Origin: Lewinellaceae bacterium
GTDB taxonomy: Bacteria > Bacteroidota > Bacteroidia > Chitinophagales > Saprospiraceae
NCBI GenBank assembly: GCA_020636095.1
Contig: JACJYN010000010.1
Location: 192,022 to 256,021 of the forward strand
Direction: 5' to 3'
DNA: 64,000 bases
Part shown: positions 27,781-42,700 of the stretch, in pieces
Layout: each line of letters begins with the position of its first letter
Position numbering within the stretch: the stretch's first letter is position 1
Translations under genes and position numbers: made by a program
Notes under the pieces: generated by a model
Database searches by the model: none
What the model was told of the DNA's origin: nothing
What the model saw: the letters and a program-made list of their open reading frames with translations, nothing else

Positions 27781-30700
27781 AATTACCGATTGACATCCTC
27801 TTTTTTCATCAATTGTAAAAGGAAGAGTTTATACAATCCATAATTTTTGCGTTCTTTACATGGATTTAAATCTGCTCCCGTCTTTTTAGTAGATTTTTCC
27901 AGGGCCAAAATTGGAGGGGCAAATAAACATACTGACACAATAAAAGAGCCCAAAGAATTGGTTAAGAATTTCGTTCCCGGCGCACTAGCAGCCGCGATGC
28001 TGCATCCGGGCCATCACTCTGTTATCATCACCGATGACTTGGGGTGTACGGTAAGCTGTGAGGTGAACATCCTCCCTGCTCAAAATTGTTGTACCTGTGA
28101 AAACGCTCCTACCCCTACCTGCCCGGACGATGTCGTCCTGGATTGTAATACTGGCCAGGAACTAAGGGCTTGCAAAACAATAAGTACTCCATTTAGGCTC
28201 GTTCTTTTGCGCGCTAACTGCGTTGCCAAGCCTCGCCGTAGCTTTGGTTATGCCTACGTTTGGCGCCTTGTTAGCGCACAAAATAACTTCGTCTATTCTG
28301 TACCACTTATTATTTTGCAAGCCCTAAGCCTTTCCAGGCTTTCCTTCCTAAAATAAAGAAGTGGCGCTTTGCTCAAAGTGCCACTTCTTTATTTTAGGAA
28401 GGATATCATTGTGTATCTTGCGGCCATGACAAAAAAGGTGATCCTCAAGGCCAAACGGGCCGCCGCAGTAGAACGTTTTCACCCCTGGATTTTCTCAGGG
28501 GCAGTGAAGCACATCGAAGGCGATGTAGTAGATGGAGACGTTGTCGAGGTTTATAAAGCCGACGGCGCCTATCTGGCGACCGGCCACTACCAGAATGGTA
28601 GCATTACCGTCCGCTTATTTTCCTTTCAGCAGGTAGCCCCCGATCAGGATTTCTGGGATGCGAAAATTGGAAGCGCGCTGCAATACCGGCGCAATATCGG
28701 GCTTGCCGGCGACCGGCACACCAACTGCTTTCGGCTCACCCACGCCGAAGGAGATGGCCTGCCCGGCCTGATTATCGACCTGTACCATAAAACTGCCGTA
28801 GTCCAGTGCCACTCCATTGGCATGCACCGGGAGATGGATAAGATCAGCCAGGCTTTACAAAATAATTTCGGCAATCAACTGGAGGCCATATACGATAAAA
28901 GTGCCGAATCGCTCCCTGGCCAGTACGCAACCGGGGTAGAAAACCGCTATGTTTTTGGTGAAGGGGCGCCCGGCCCTGTCCTGGAATATGGCAATGCCTT
29001 CCAGGTCGACTGGGAAGAAGGGCAAAAAACGGGTTTCTTCCTTGATCAGCGGGAAAACCGCCGTTTGGCAGGCTTATATGCCAAAGACAAGAAGGTGCTG
29101 AATGCCTTCTGCTATTCCGGAGGCTTTTCCATTTATGCTCTTCAGGCCGGCGCCCGTTTTGTCGACTCAGTAGATGTATCGAAAAAGGCAATAGAGCTGA
29201 CCGAGGCCAATGTCGCGCTCAACGGCCTGCCTGCCGAAAGGCATCAATCTCATGCGCTGGATGTGATGGACTTTCTCCGATCGGCAGATAAGGACTACGG
29301 CCTGATGATCGTCGACCCCCCGGCTTTTGCCAAGAGCCTGAAAAAGCGCCATCAGGCGGTCCAGGGCTACAAGCGGCTCAACGCCCTGGCCATGTCCAGA
29401 ATACGCCCGGGAGGCCTGCTTTTCACTTTTTCCTGTTCACAGGTAGTAGACCCGGCCTTATTTTACAATACGATCGTGGCGGCGGCTCTGGAAAGCGGAC
29501 GCCAGGCGCGGGTGATGCACCAGCTCTCCCAGCCCCCCGACCATCCGGTAAGCATCTTCCATTCGGAGGGGTCTTATTTGAAAGGGTTGGTGTTATACAT
29601 TGAGTGAAATTCGATCCATCCTTATCCTGTTTCGTCTTGAGGCAAAGACCAACGTAGCAGGAAGTAACCCAGTGCACCGGCCACCAAAGATCCGGCGAGA
29701 ATGCCCAGCTTAGCCTGGGCCAGCAAGGCGCCATCTTCCAGGGCCAGGTTGGCAATAAACAGGGCCATGGTAAAACCTATGCCTCCCAGAAAACCCAACC
29801 CCGCCATTTGTGTCCAGTTGGCGCCGGTAGGCAGGCCGGCTACCCTCAGGCGGACGGCTACCCAGGAAAAAACTACTATACCCACTATTTTGCCAACGAG
29901 AAGCGCTACTGCAATGTGAAGGAATAATGGCTGATAAGCTACCTCCAGGCCACCCCGCAACATGACTCCGGCATTGGCTAATGCGAAGAGCGGCATAACG
30001 AAATAAGCTACAAAATCGTTGAGTAGGTATTCCATTCGCTGAAGGGGAGGTTGTACCGCCCGCACGTTGCTTTTAAGGCCCGCCAGTGTATCCAACTCCT
30101 TTTGCGGCAGAAAAGGGCCGCCCTCTTTTGCCTTTTCAATCCGAAAATCATCGAGAAAATCCCGGATGCTTTGGGTGAAGTGCTTTAAACGAATGTTATT
30201 GGTTGCAGGTACCGTAAAGGCGACCAATACGCCGGCAATAGTGGGATGTATGCCCGATTTGAACACATAATACCACACACCAGCCCCAACTATGATGTAC
30301 ACCCAGTTGCGTTTGATGCTAAACAAAAAATTACAAATGAAAAGGAAAGCGAGCAGGCTGGCCGAGATAGCCAGCGCGTTCCAATCTACTTCATGAGCAT
30401 AAAACAGCGCGATGACCAGCACTGCGCCAATATCATCAACAATAGCAAAAGCCGTAAGAAATACTTTGAGGCTCAAGGGCGCCCGGCTGCCCAGTAAGGA
30501 AAGGATACCTAAAGAAAATGCTATGTCTGTCGCCATGGGGATTCCCCAGCTTTCTATCCCTTCGTTACCCCGGTGCAGCAGAAAAAACAGCCCTGCCGGC
30601 ACTAACATGCCTCCCAGTGCCGCCACCATCGGCAAGGCGGCTTTGCGAAAGCTGGACAGTTCGCCGTCGATGACTTCCCGCTTGATCTCCAGCCCGATGG

Positions 30701-33700
30701 AAAAAAAGAAAATGGCCATCAGGCCGTCATTTACCCAAAGCAGCAGGGGCTTGGAAAAGCTGGATGTTCCTATTGTGACAGACACCGGGGTTTCCCACAG
30801 GCTAAAGTAAAAGCCTGACAAGGGAGAATTGGCCCAGGCCAACGCTATTACAGTACAGATAATCAGTAATATGCCACTGGAAGCCTCCTGGCGGATAAAC
30901 TGGCGAAAGGGCAATGTGAGATTGTGAATTAGTTGGCTTGGTTGCATGAATATCAGAAGGTTGGTTGATCTTGCTTTTTAACATGAAACAGAGGCCTCAT
31001 GTTTGGAGCGCTCAACTGATATCAATGCGATGTATTCGCGGTTTCACTAACTCAGCCGGCCCTTACGCTGTTCTTCCGCCTTTACCCGAATCTCATCCAG
31101 AGCTTGCTCTACAGCCTCTACCACGTCATCTTTGCCCAGTTCCCGGGCAGCCTGAAGTTTACCCTTAAGCGCCTGTACTCTTTGGGGCCCGCGCTCCAGC
31201 GCCCGTTCAAACTGTTGCAGGGCATCTTCCGGGCGGCCCTGCTCCAGTAACCATTCCCCGTAGAGCTCATAGGAAGGTTTAACTACTTCCGGAGGGCCAT
31301 AAGAATAGCTGACATTGTCTTGCAAATCCGTAGCTTGTTTCAGCCAGCGCTCTGCTTCCTCAGGTTGTCCTTTGAGCGCGGCGAGCAAGCCTTTTAATTC
31401 CAGTTCCAGAATATAGGCCTGGTCGATATCCATCTGGTTTGCCTGGCCATAGCTGCCGCCGGCGCCACACATCGGCGCCCCTTCACTGTCCACAGACATA
31501 GACGCCTGCTGGCGCTCAGAGGCCATCGCTTCCAATATAGCTGCTACCCCGGAAGCATCCTTTTTGCGGAAAGCTTTCATTCCTTCCAGGAAGGAGGCAA
31601 TGGCATGGAAGGTGATATTGAGTTCCTCCAGATTCATCTCGATATCGGCAACGGGGCTGTCCCAGGCTTCCATTTCCACTAGATAATTGCCCTTCATCCG
31701 GACCAGATAAGAGCGGGCGCTCTTACTGGGGAGCTCTTTGGTGTAAGCTTCCATCTGCTCCATAATGCGAAGGGCATCCTCCTGCCTGCCCTGCTGCAAA
31801 TAGCCGTAGAGCAACCAGTGAAAAGCATGATAGGAACGGGCGTCATTGTCCAGTTCTTTGCGTTCCATTCGCGTGATGCTGGCGGCATAGGAGGCTTCAT
31901 TAGACGCGACGACCTCGTGCCACATGCCCAGGGCTACATAAATATGAGAAGGCATGTGCAGGGCGTGCGCCGCATCGGGCGCTACCTCCGAATAACTGTC
32001 TGCCGCCCGCTTGGCCAGCCGGGCGTGGCCGGGATCGTCATAAGAGTGGATCAAATAGTGTAAAGCCCCCGGATGTTTGGGGTTTTCTTTCAGGATACCT
32101 TCGGCGATAGCCGCCCCTTTTTCATAGGCTTCCTCATCACGCCCTACCGGAACGGCGCCCAAAAGGGATAATGCATAAAATGCGGCTACCTCATGGCTAT
32201 TGGGGTATTTTTCATACAACTGTTCCATAAAAGCGGCATAGGCTTTGTCCCGTTCCACTTTCTCTCCTTCTCCATACAGCACTTCCACGGCTTGTAAAAA
32301 GTCCCGTTCCATATCAGTCCCGGCTTTTTCCATCCGCTCACCGGCAGTAGGCGCCAGTTTATCCAGGACGGCTTTTGCTTCTTCATAATTCTGCTGGCGC
32401 CACAGGCCGTGGTTGTGAGTCATTGCTTCGCCCCAATAAGCCATAGCGAAGTTGGGGTCGATTTCCCGGGCTTTTTGAAATTCGGCGCGCGCATCTTCGT
32501 ATTCAAAGCTGTGCAACAGCAGCAACCCTTTTTCGAAAAAAGGCTGTGCCGCATCTGCACCCGTCACTTTCAGATGAATTTCTCCCAGCCGGGAGGCAGA
32601 CTCTTCCTCCCCGGGCTGCGGGTTGGTGCATTGAACTGCCCATAGAGCCAGGACAACGAGGATCAAAGAAGCAGGGATTTTCATAACGTATTTTTAGGTT
32701 AAAACTTATTAATTAGTTCTGATTATGCTGTTAAGGGGTTTGGGGGAAAATGGATTGCAGTAGAAAAGATAAATAATAAGGTACTGCCTTTCGCAATGGT
32801 TGAAATCTGTTTTCATGATTCGAGGTAAATACCCCGCCAGAAATCCGCCTCCGCCTGTACACCCGTCCCGGTATCATTGATAAACGCCTTCTTGGTCTCG
32901 TACACTTTCAGCTTCCCCTGCTCCATCAGCCCAATGCGGTCCCCCATAATGAGGGCTTCCTTCAGTCCATGCGTAACGAACAGGGCCGTGATGGCAAACG
33001 CTTTAGCCATGCGCTTCAGCAATTGCTGCATACTCGCCCGGGTCTCGGCATCGAGAGCGCCGAAGGGTTCGTCCAGCAGCAGCACTTTGGGATTGATAAT
33101 GAGCGCGCGGCCAAAGGCCACCCGCTGCCGCTGCCCGCCCGAAAGCTGATGGGGCATTTTTCGGGCTTGCTCGGGTAGTTCGAGGTTGGCCAGCATCTCC
33201 CCTACCCGTTTCCGGACCACTCCTTCCTGCGTCTTTCGCAGGCGCAATCCAAAAGCTACATTCTCAAATACGTTGAGGTGCGGAAACAAGAGTGGTTCCT
33301 GATAAAGGTAAACGATGTTGCGGCGATTGGGAGGCAACGGCCTCATATCCTGCCCTTCCAGCACGATTTCACCCTCGTCCGGGCTTTCCAGCCCCGCCAG
33401 GATTTTCAACAGCGTAGTCTTTCCACTGCCTGAACGGCCGAGAATGCTGAGCATCTCGTGCTCGGCCAACTGCAGGCTCAAGTCGTCCAGGACTTGTTCC
33501 GCCCCAAAACATTTATTGATATTTTTCGCTTCTAAAAACATGAGTATTAATAGATTAGATTTTCCAGATTTTAAAAATCTGGAAAATCTTAAATCTTAAA
33601 TCTCAAATCACTTTTGAAAAAACATAACGCTTGTTCAACCACAGCAGCACGATCGGCGGCAGCACCAGCAAACAGCTGGCCAGCGCTGCGAAAAATATAT

Positions 33701-36700
33701 TCGCCTCGTTTACATACTGAAACACTTTCAAGGTCAGGGTCTGCACTTTTCCCACGCCGATAAGGGCCGTCAACCCATATTCAAACCAGGAAATTAAAAA
33801 AAGCTGAAAAAAACAAGTCAATATCGGGCCTTTTGCCACTGGCAGCAACACCTTGGTATAAGCCTGCCAGGAATTGCCTCCCAGGGTAGCGATCAATTGT
33901 TCCAGGGCCAGCAGGCGCTCCGTCCAAAAGCTGGTGAAAAAAATAATGCCATAGGGTAAAGTTATAAAAAACTGAGCAAGGGCCACCCCCTCCAACTTTC
34001 CAGAAAGGCCGGTGCGGATAAAAAAATACTGCAGGCAGGCCGCCAGGATCACAGGAGCGAATACGTAGGGCAGATAGGCCAGCACCAACCAGCGATGCCG
34101 ATACCGGTGATAGGCTACCTGCTTGCTCACCCAAAAACTGCCGAAAGTCGATACAGTGGTTATACTCAAAGAAAGGGCCAATGACAGGAACAGGCTTTCG
34201 CCCAGGCCCGCCTGCATGCTCCATACGGCCTGCCAGTTGGCCAGCGTCCATGCGCCGGGCAGCAAAGCGGGATAGGCCCAGCGCCGGCCCAGCGAAAGCA
34301 TCAGCAGGAAGACAAAAGGAAAAAGGAGGACGGCTATGATGGCGGGGGCGGCCCAGCCTATTTGGCTTTTTTGTTCTTTCCTGTTCATTTTACTGGTTTG
34401 TAATGAATATTCGTACCTATTTAGGTATTATGGTATTTCGGCATTATGGTTTTGTGGCCAGGCATCTGCAACGCCTCTGTGAGCCTCCGTCCGCAATACC
34501 GGGACACCATAAAACCGAAATACCTAAATAGTAATGAATGTTTTTTATCATTTAGCTGGAGTTTCACTTCCTCTTTCTCAACAACCCTGCTACCAGAGCA
34601 ATAACGATGATCGAATACACCACACTTATGGTGTAGGCCTGGGGGATGTCTCCCAGGTTGAACCGCTGTAGTTTTTGTATGGTTAGAACAGCAACCATCT
34701 GGCGGGACTGGCTTCCCAGAAGCAAGGGAATCTCATAGGAGCCCATTACAAAGAGGAAGTAGAGCACCACCGTTGCAAAAGAACGGCGCAGCAACACGGG
34801 GGCGGCCACCCGCCAGTTGGCCTGCCGCCGGGTGGCGCCCAGGGTGAAAGCCTGTTGCATCAGGCCCTTCAGCTCCTCGTGGTAGTACATTTGGGTATAG
34901 AGAATGAGGAAGAAAGGCAACGCCATGAAAAAGTGGGCGGTGATAATGCCAATACCATATTGCCCGTTGACCCAATCCGGAAACTGGCTCAGGCCGTCGA
35001 CCAGGCCCAACTGATAGGCCAGCCGCGACAGCGCCCCTCCCTTCGATAGTAATTGAAAGATCAAAAAGGCCATCACAATGGAAGGGATGGCCAGCGGCAA
35101 GTAAATAAAAAAAGACAAAGGGCCGTTTTCAAAGGTTCGGGGCCGCCGCATCACCAGCAGCAGGGCCAATCCCGCCGCCAACCCAATGGAAACCAGTGCC
35201 ACGTAAATACTGAAAGCCATCGTCTCCCAAAATCTGGCCGATCCGAGAACGGCCCGCCAATGATCAAGGGTAAACCCTTCACTGAGGATGCCCGTCAGGC
35301 CGAGGCTAAACAGCAGCGCATAACCGATACCCAGCAGTAGAGGGAAGGCCGTGAATGCCAAGAAGAGGCCCAGTCCGATGTATGTGCTTGGTTTTTGCAT
35401 TTTGGTGTTCGGGAGTTCGGTATTCGGTGTTCGGTGTTCGGAGTTCGGTATTCGGTATTCGGTATTCGGGAGTTCGGGGTTCGGGAGTTCGGTGTTCGGA
35501 GTTCGGTGTTCTGCGAGTTCAGGGTTCTGGAGTTCGGTATTCAGGGGTTCTGGGTTCTGGAGTCTCGGTGTTCTGGAGTTCTGGGGTTCGGTATTCGGTA
35601 TTCGGTGTTCTGGGGTCTGGAGTTCGGTGTTCGGTATTCGGAGTTCTGGAGTTCTGGGGTCTGGAGTTCGGGGTCTGGGGTCTGGAGTTCGGTATTCGGG
35701 GTTCTGGGTTCTGGGGTCTGGTGTCTGGAGTTCGGTATTCGGAGTCTGGAGTTCGGTATTCGGTATTCGGTGTCGGTGTTCGGGGTTCGGTGTTCGGTGT
35801 CTGGAGTTCGGTATCTGGAGTTCTGGAGTTCAGGGTTCGGTATTCGGTATTCGGTATTCGGGTTCTGGAGTTCGGGGTTCGGTATTCGGTATTCGGGGTT
35901 CTGGAGTTCAGGGAGTTCGGGAGTTCGGTATTCGGGGTTCGGGAGTTCGGTATTCGGGAGTTCGGTATTCGGTATTCGGTGTTCGGTGTTCGGGGTTCGG
36001 TGTTCGGTGTTCGGGAGTTCGGTATTCGGAGTTCGGGAGTTCGGGGTTCGGTATTCGGTATTCGGTATTCGGGGTTCGGGAGTTCGGGGTTCGGTATTCG
36101 GTATTCGGGGTTCGGGAGTTCGGGAGTTCGGGAGTTCGGTATTCGGGAGTTCGGTATTCGGTATTCGGTGTTCGGTGTTCGGTATTCGGTATTCGGGGTT
36201 CGGGAGTTCGGTATTCGGTGTTCGGGGTTCGGGAGCTCGGGGTTCGCATTCCGAACCTGCGAACTGCGAACCTGCGAACTCCGAACCTGCGAACTGCGGA
36301 CCTCCGAACTCCGAACCTCCGAACTGCGAACCTCCGAACTGCGAACCGCGAACCGCGAACCTCCGAACTCCGAACCTCCGAACCTGCGAACTGCGAACTG
36401 CGAACCTCCGAACTGCGAACCGCGAACCGCGAACCTCCGAACTCCGAACCTGCGAACCTCCGAACTGCGAACCTCCGAACTGCGAACCTCCGAACTGCGA
36501 ACCTGCGAACCTCCGAACCTCCGAACCTCCGAACTCCGATAAAACCTCACTGAATGATCTCCTTTCTGAAGTCCTCCGCCAGGCGGATCATATATTCCGG
36601 CGCCAGTTCCATCAGCGCCTTATCCTGTATTTCCGGCCGGGCAGGCGCGTAGCGCCGGTTGGGCAGGGCCCGGAATTTTTCACGCCATTCTTCCGGTAGT

Positions 36701-39700
36701 TGATCCATTGCCAGCACTGTACCGTCCCCCCAAACTGCGGGGTCCTGCTTTTTGTATTGCGCCTCCGGGGAGATCAGGAAATTGCAAACCACCATGGCGC
36801 CCGCTTTATTGGGCGAATAACGGGAAATGCCCATGTAGTGGGAATTCTGTATCGTCCCTGCCTGCCAGACGTAAGCGCGGGCGCTTTCCGGAAAAAGGCC
36901 CTGCAGGATTTTATTGTCCACCTCACAGTCATTATTGCTCATAGTGAACCACAATTCGCCGTTGGCAAACATCTGATGCATAGGGGCCACCCCTTCCGGA
37001 TAGGTGCGCCCTTCCTTCCACAAGTATGGCTTCAATTGCCGGATGTACGCCCACAACTGAGGCGCATAGATATTGTACTTTGCCTCATCAAAAGGCCCGT
37101 TGAGTGATCCGGGGCCGCCGGCGATGTCGATCAAGAGTATCTTCAGAAAGGTCAGGCCTGTAAACTGGTTATCAAACGTAAACCGCCCGGGATGGGCCTG
37201 CACAAAGTCCAGCAGCGCTTCCCTGTCCTGCGGCGGATCAGCCACTTTAAGCGAATCGTAAATCATCACCATCTGCACATTGCCCCAGGGGCATTCGAAG
37301 CCATTGGCCGGTTGCTGAAAATCGACGCCGATAAAGGGGTTGTCAAAGTCAATATACCGGGCGTTGGGCAGCTTATCCGTCCAGGGGCCAAACAGGGCTC
37401 CGAGTTGCCGGAGCTGGTAGAAGGTCTCTCCGTTGATCCACATCAGGTCGAGCTCGCTATCGGGCTTGCCGGCCTGCAGTTCGGCCATGAGATTCTGAAC
37501 GATGATGCTGCCCTGCCCGTTGGCGATCTGAAGGTCAATCTCAAATTGCTCCTTAAGCGCCGGACGGACGTAATCCTGCATATAGGCGTTGATCAGCGGG
37601 TCGCCGGGCCACATCATCAGGTTGACCGTACTTCCGCGGCCTTTGGCTTCAACCTGTTCCCAGCTGAGGGAAGCAAGATCTTCTGTACTCCCGGCTTGGT
37701 TCTCCCTGCCGCATGACCAAATAAAGAGGGCCGACAGCAGGAGTATCCAGGTTATTTTATTATTCATACGCTGTTTATTGTCACTTGAAAACCTCAAGAA
37801 TTCAAGGGTTTGAAAACCCCATAGCTCATGACAGCCTGTCAACCTAAAATACATACCGCAGGGTAAACTGAAACTGCCTCGGCGCGCTGGCATTCCGGCG
37901 CACCAAAACACTAGGCGAAGAGGAAGGCCCTGGCTGTATCTGGTTGCTTTGGGTGGCGTTATTGCTGTAGCCACTCAGGTTTTGGGTATTGAACAGGTTG
38001 AACACATCGGCGCGCAGTTCCAGTTCCGACTTTCCGAAAGGGATCTGGTACTGTACGCCCAGGTCAAAGGTATTGGACCAGGGCAGGCGGTCACTGTTGC
38101 GGCTCTCGCCGGGATAGCGGTCGCTGTTGCCAACGTAGGCGTCGCCAAAGGAGGCGCCGTCTCCGTTGAGGTCGGTGGTGGTGGCCGTTACATCTACCAG
38201 GATGGGATTGCCCGTCTCATCAAATGCCGGCGTGCCATTGGGGCCCAGCAGCTGTTCCTGCAGCGGATTGCCGCCTTCACCCAATACGGTATAGGTTACC
38301 GGCAGAGGAGTGCGGTTGATCGGTTGCCCGCTCTGTATCAACCCGGCTAGTGTGAAAGAAAGGTGCTTTACCGGGTAGTAGGAAAAAATCCCATTGATAA
38401 TGTGCCGGCGGTCATTGATGCTGGGCCCCCATTCGTCTTCAAAGTTGTTGGCGTCCATGGCCCGGAAATTGATATCTTCTGTGTTGTTTTCCAGATAAGA
38501 AAGGGTGTAGTTGATCCGCAAGGCATAGTCGTCCTCCCCCCGGCCTTTCTGAAAATTTAAGCTGGCGGCATAGTAGCGCGAGCGCCCCTCCGTTTCGGAA
38601 ACGATGACTGAACGCGCTACCCCTCCAAGTTCTTCCCCGTTGATCACTGCGTAGCTTCCATCCACGATGGGAATGCCCCGGCTGGCGTCGGCCTGCGTAA
38701 TCGTACGCACGCGGATATTGTCAGGGCTGATGGGAAAGGGCTCGGCGGCGTTGAGGTTGCGCAGGCGAAACAGGTTGTAGCTTTGATTGTGCACCAGATC
38801 TATATAAAAAAGGCTCTTTTCATTGAGCTGCAACTGGTAGCCCAGGGCCAGCTGATGGGTGTAGGGGTTGTCGTAGCCATTGGGGTTAAGGATGCGCCGT
38901 TCGTTGCTGAATACGCCCTCCCGCTGCTCCTGTAAAGCATCGGAGGACGGCCCTTTCAGGTATTCGGCATCACTGGTAAAACCACTGAGGTTGCCGTCGA
39001 AGGTGATCCTGTCGATATCCGTATCTGCCGGAAGAACACCCATATCCACCAGTTCCTGCAGTTGTTTTTTGTAATCCTGAGAGGTGGTGTTTTGCTGCAG
39101 GGCATCGCTGTAGACGGTATAGGGAATCTTGTCATAGAATATTCCGTAGCCTCCCCGCAGGCTGCTTCGCTGGCCCAGCTGGTAGTTGAAATTAAAGCGC
39201 GGCGCGACATTATTGAGGTCGCCCTGGCCCGCTCCCCCTTTAGAGAGGTTGTCATAATCATAACGAAGGCCGAGTATGAGATTCAGCCGGGAAGAAGCGC
39301 GCAGTTCATCCTCCAGATAAAACGAATAGATCGTCTGCCGGGCGCCGAAGGCAGTGGGGCGCAATTCGACGCTGTAGCCCAGTACCTCTGCATCGGAAGG
39401 GATGTCATTGACATTGAGGGCGGCGCCCCGGTTGAGGCTGCGCACCGCCGCCAGTTGATCCTCCGTTAGCTTCACGGTGTAGTTGCCATTGACGTTTCCG
39501 CCCCCGAACAACTCGTGGCCAGAAGAAATAATGCCCAGCCCGGCCTTTAGCGTATGCCGGCCGGCATAGTAGTTGAACTTCTGTTGAAATTGCAGGGTGT
39601 TCTCCGTTTCGTCAAAGATATAACCGGGGTGCCCGAGTAGGGCCAGGGTTTGCTCATCCGGGCCCAGGACGGTAGTTTGCGGCCCTTCCCCATTCAGCGG

Positions 39701-42700
39701 CCGGCCGTAATTCCAGCGAAAGCGGCTGTACTGCAGGTTGGTTTGTGCACTGAAACGGCTGCCGATGTAGCTGTTTTTCAAAGCAATCAGCAGCGAGTTG
39801 CGGTCCTGGGCGCTGCCTGCCGATGGAAAGGTGGCGCCCCCTTCCAGGCCGCCGCCCTGCCGTTCGATATTGACCAGGCCCAGATTGGTGCGCAGGCTGG
39901 AGCGGAAGCGGGGGCTCCAGTTGTGGTCCAGCTTACCGGAAATATAGGTAAAGTTATTCTGCCCTCGCACCGTTTCGTTGACACCCAGCGCCGGCGAGTT
40001 CAGCAAGTTGTCTTTCAGGTCCGTTGTATGTTCTACATTGAGGTAGTAGAAGGTTTCGTCCTTGACGACCGCCCCTCCGAAGCCGACGCCTGCCTGATAA
40101 CGCTGGAAGCCATCTTTGACCTCATTGCCGGACAGGTCGCGCTGCGCAAAATCCGACTGCCCATCGATGGCCGGGCCGGGGCGGGTAATGACAAATGCTT
40201 CTCCTGCGAACTCATTGCTTCCCGAGCGGGTAGTAATGTTTACCACCCCATTGGCAGTCAGGCCGTACTCCGCCGAGTAGTTGTTGGTCAGCACGGCCAC
40301 ATTGCGGGTGAACCCTACCGGAATGGCGAATTTCTGCCCGCCGAGAAAGCGCTCGTTGTTGTCCATCCCGTCGATCATATAGCTGGTAAACAGCGAGTTG
40401 GCGCCGTTGATCGATACGTTGGGCGCTTCCGGATAGAAGCCGGTAGCCTGGGAAACATTAGGCAGGCGGTACAGCACCCGGGTAATGTCCCGCCCTTCGA
40501 TCGGAATGGCCTCGATCTCCTTCTGTTTGAGCTCGAAAGACACTTCGGCATCCTTCCGGTTGATGCTGGTGGCGCCGCCGGCGCCAAGGACGACGACCTC
40601 ATCGAGCTGTACCTCCCTTCTTTCCAGCAGGTTGAGCTGAATGGTTGGATTTTGATTGGAGCGAATGCTGAAGCTTTCGGCACTACTTGGTTCAAATTGA
40701 TCATTCCCGTCGAATACAAGTTGATAACCAGGCACCTCGGGAAGCCCTCGGAAGACCGCCGTTCCACGGGCATCGGTAAGGCGGGTTTCCCCAATCCCCT
40801 GGTTTCCATTGAAAAGCTTCACTTCGGCCCCTTCTACAGGTTGATTTGAAAGGTAATTGATTACCGTAACATTCAGGTCGGCCTGAGCAAAAGTGGCCCC
40901 GGCAAACAGCAGGATAAAAGTGAGAGATACGACTATTTTCATTTGACAAATTTTTTAGCGACAGTTTGGCGGGGTTCCTTCCATGGAGCGAACCGATGGC
41001 CTTCCAGGCTTAATTTACGTAATAGCGTTGATGCGTTGGGGCCAATCATGGGCTAAAAGTGACTCTTTTCTACCCACCATGCTGCTCCCGCATCAACGCT
41101 AATGAAGCGCCCTGCCGGTTTTCTGAATAATTCCGGGCGCACCGCCGTGCAGCGCATGGGAAAAGGCCCCGCAGCCTATTCGAAAAAGGAGCAGTATTGG
41201 TTAATGAAAAGTGGTAGAAAAAGTTCAATGAAGGGAAGGAGGGCCTCTTTTCGAAACAGAATGGCGGTACTGGCAAGAGAGGAGCGGTATCGATAAACGG
41301 CCCTCCTGGTTGCTATAGGCCAATAATCCCTCCAGTTCCTGCCGCAGGAGGCTACCGGTAGAAAGCCGGCCAGCCAGGCGCAGGAAAGAAGGCGCATCAT
41401 CCGCATCTTCTTCTTCACGAAGCAGGAGCGCGGTGTGGCCCCACTGACTGGCATACCGGCGCAGAGCGCTGCACAACAGGCTCGTTTGCCAGGGAAGCTG
41501 CAGAAAAAAACGGCGGTTGTATGCTTGTCGGCTGAGCCCCAGCAGGTAAACCCCTCCATCCTTGGCCGGCCCCAGAACTACATCGGTGTGTTCGAGGCAG
41601 ATAGCGGCTTCCCTCAGGCGATCGGCATCCAGGGCCAGGCAATCGTTGCCAATAGCAATGATCCGGCCGTACCCCTGAGCAAAAGCATATTCGAATGCAT
41701 TGGCCAGGCGTTCTCCAAACGTATGGCCCGACTGTTGCCGGCCTTTAACTGTGAGTAACGGGAGGCCGGATTTCCGGGCCTGCCGCTGAGCATGGTGATT
41801 GAGTTTTTGAAAAACCGCTTTATTGACGCGCCGCCCCCCTCTCGCCAGCGGTTTGGCAAGGGCTTCTTCCGATTCACTGCGGAGGAACAAAAGCAGGGCG
41901 GTATTTTGAGTTGGCGCATCCATAGTAAGCAAATGGACAGAATTATTGAAACTTACCCTGCTTCGGAGGTGAAACCTTGATCTCCTTATTCTTGAGGCTA
42001 TGGCTATATTGCTGCATGGTTATATTGTTATGCTAAAAGTGCCCACCTACTTAGGGGTTAAAAAAAGTTCTTCTTTTGAACATACTATACACCCCTCGGT
42101 TATCAGAGGTGAAATTTTGGCAACTTTATTTTTGTGGCCTGCAAGGCGAAAAGCACAGGCATAGCCGCAGCTACGGCGAGCATTTTCAACGCCGCAGGGC
42201 GCAAAAAGAAAGCGACAAAAATCACTTCTGGTGACCGAGGGGTGTATATAATCAGCTAATGTAGGCAAATATCTGAAAAAGGCGCCCCCTCCGTTGTCCT
42301 GTCCTTGACAGTTCACCCAACAAGGCATTTTCCGGTAAAAAACTAGTCCCGGCTTCAATTAAGAAACCAGGACTATACCAGGCCCGCATAAGAACTGGAT
42401 GCTACAGGTACCATGGATGGGTGTAAAATAGGGGAATCTTCGTTTCATCCACCGCCTTGATTGGGCGCCGTTTCCTTATGTTGCCGTGATCACCGCCACG
42501 AAGGAAACAAGAGTAACATCGTCAGGCAAATGCAGAGGCCTTGGAATGTCTTATCTATCAGAAATCTCCTCCTCCTCCGTCATAATCCCCACCGCCGCGT
42601 TGGCGTTGCTTTTGCTGGTTCAGGCGGTAATTGAATGTAAGAACCACCTGACGGGCACGCCACTGGAAATCACCCCGGCTGTAGAAATCGTCGTCTTCAA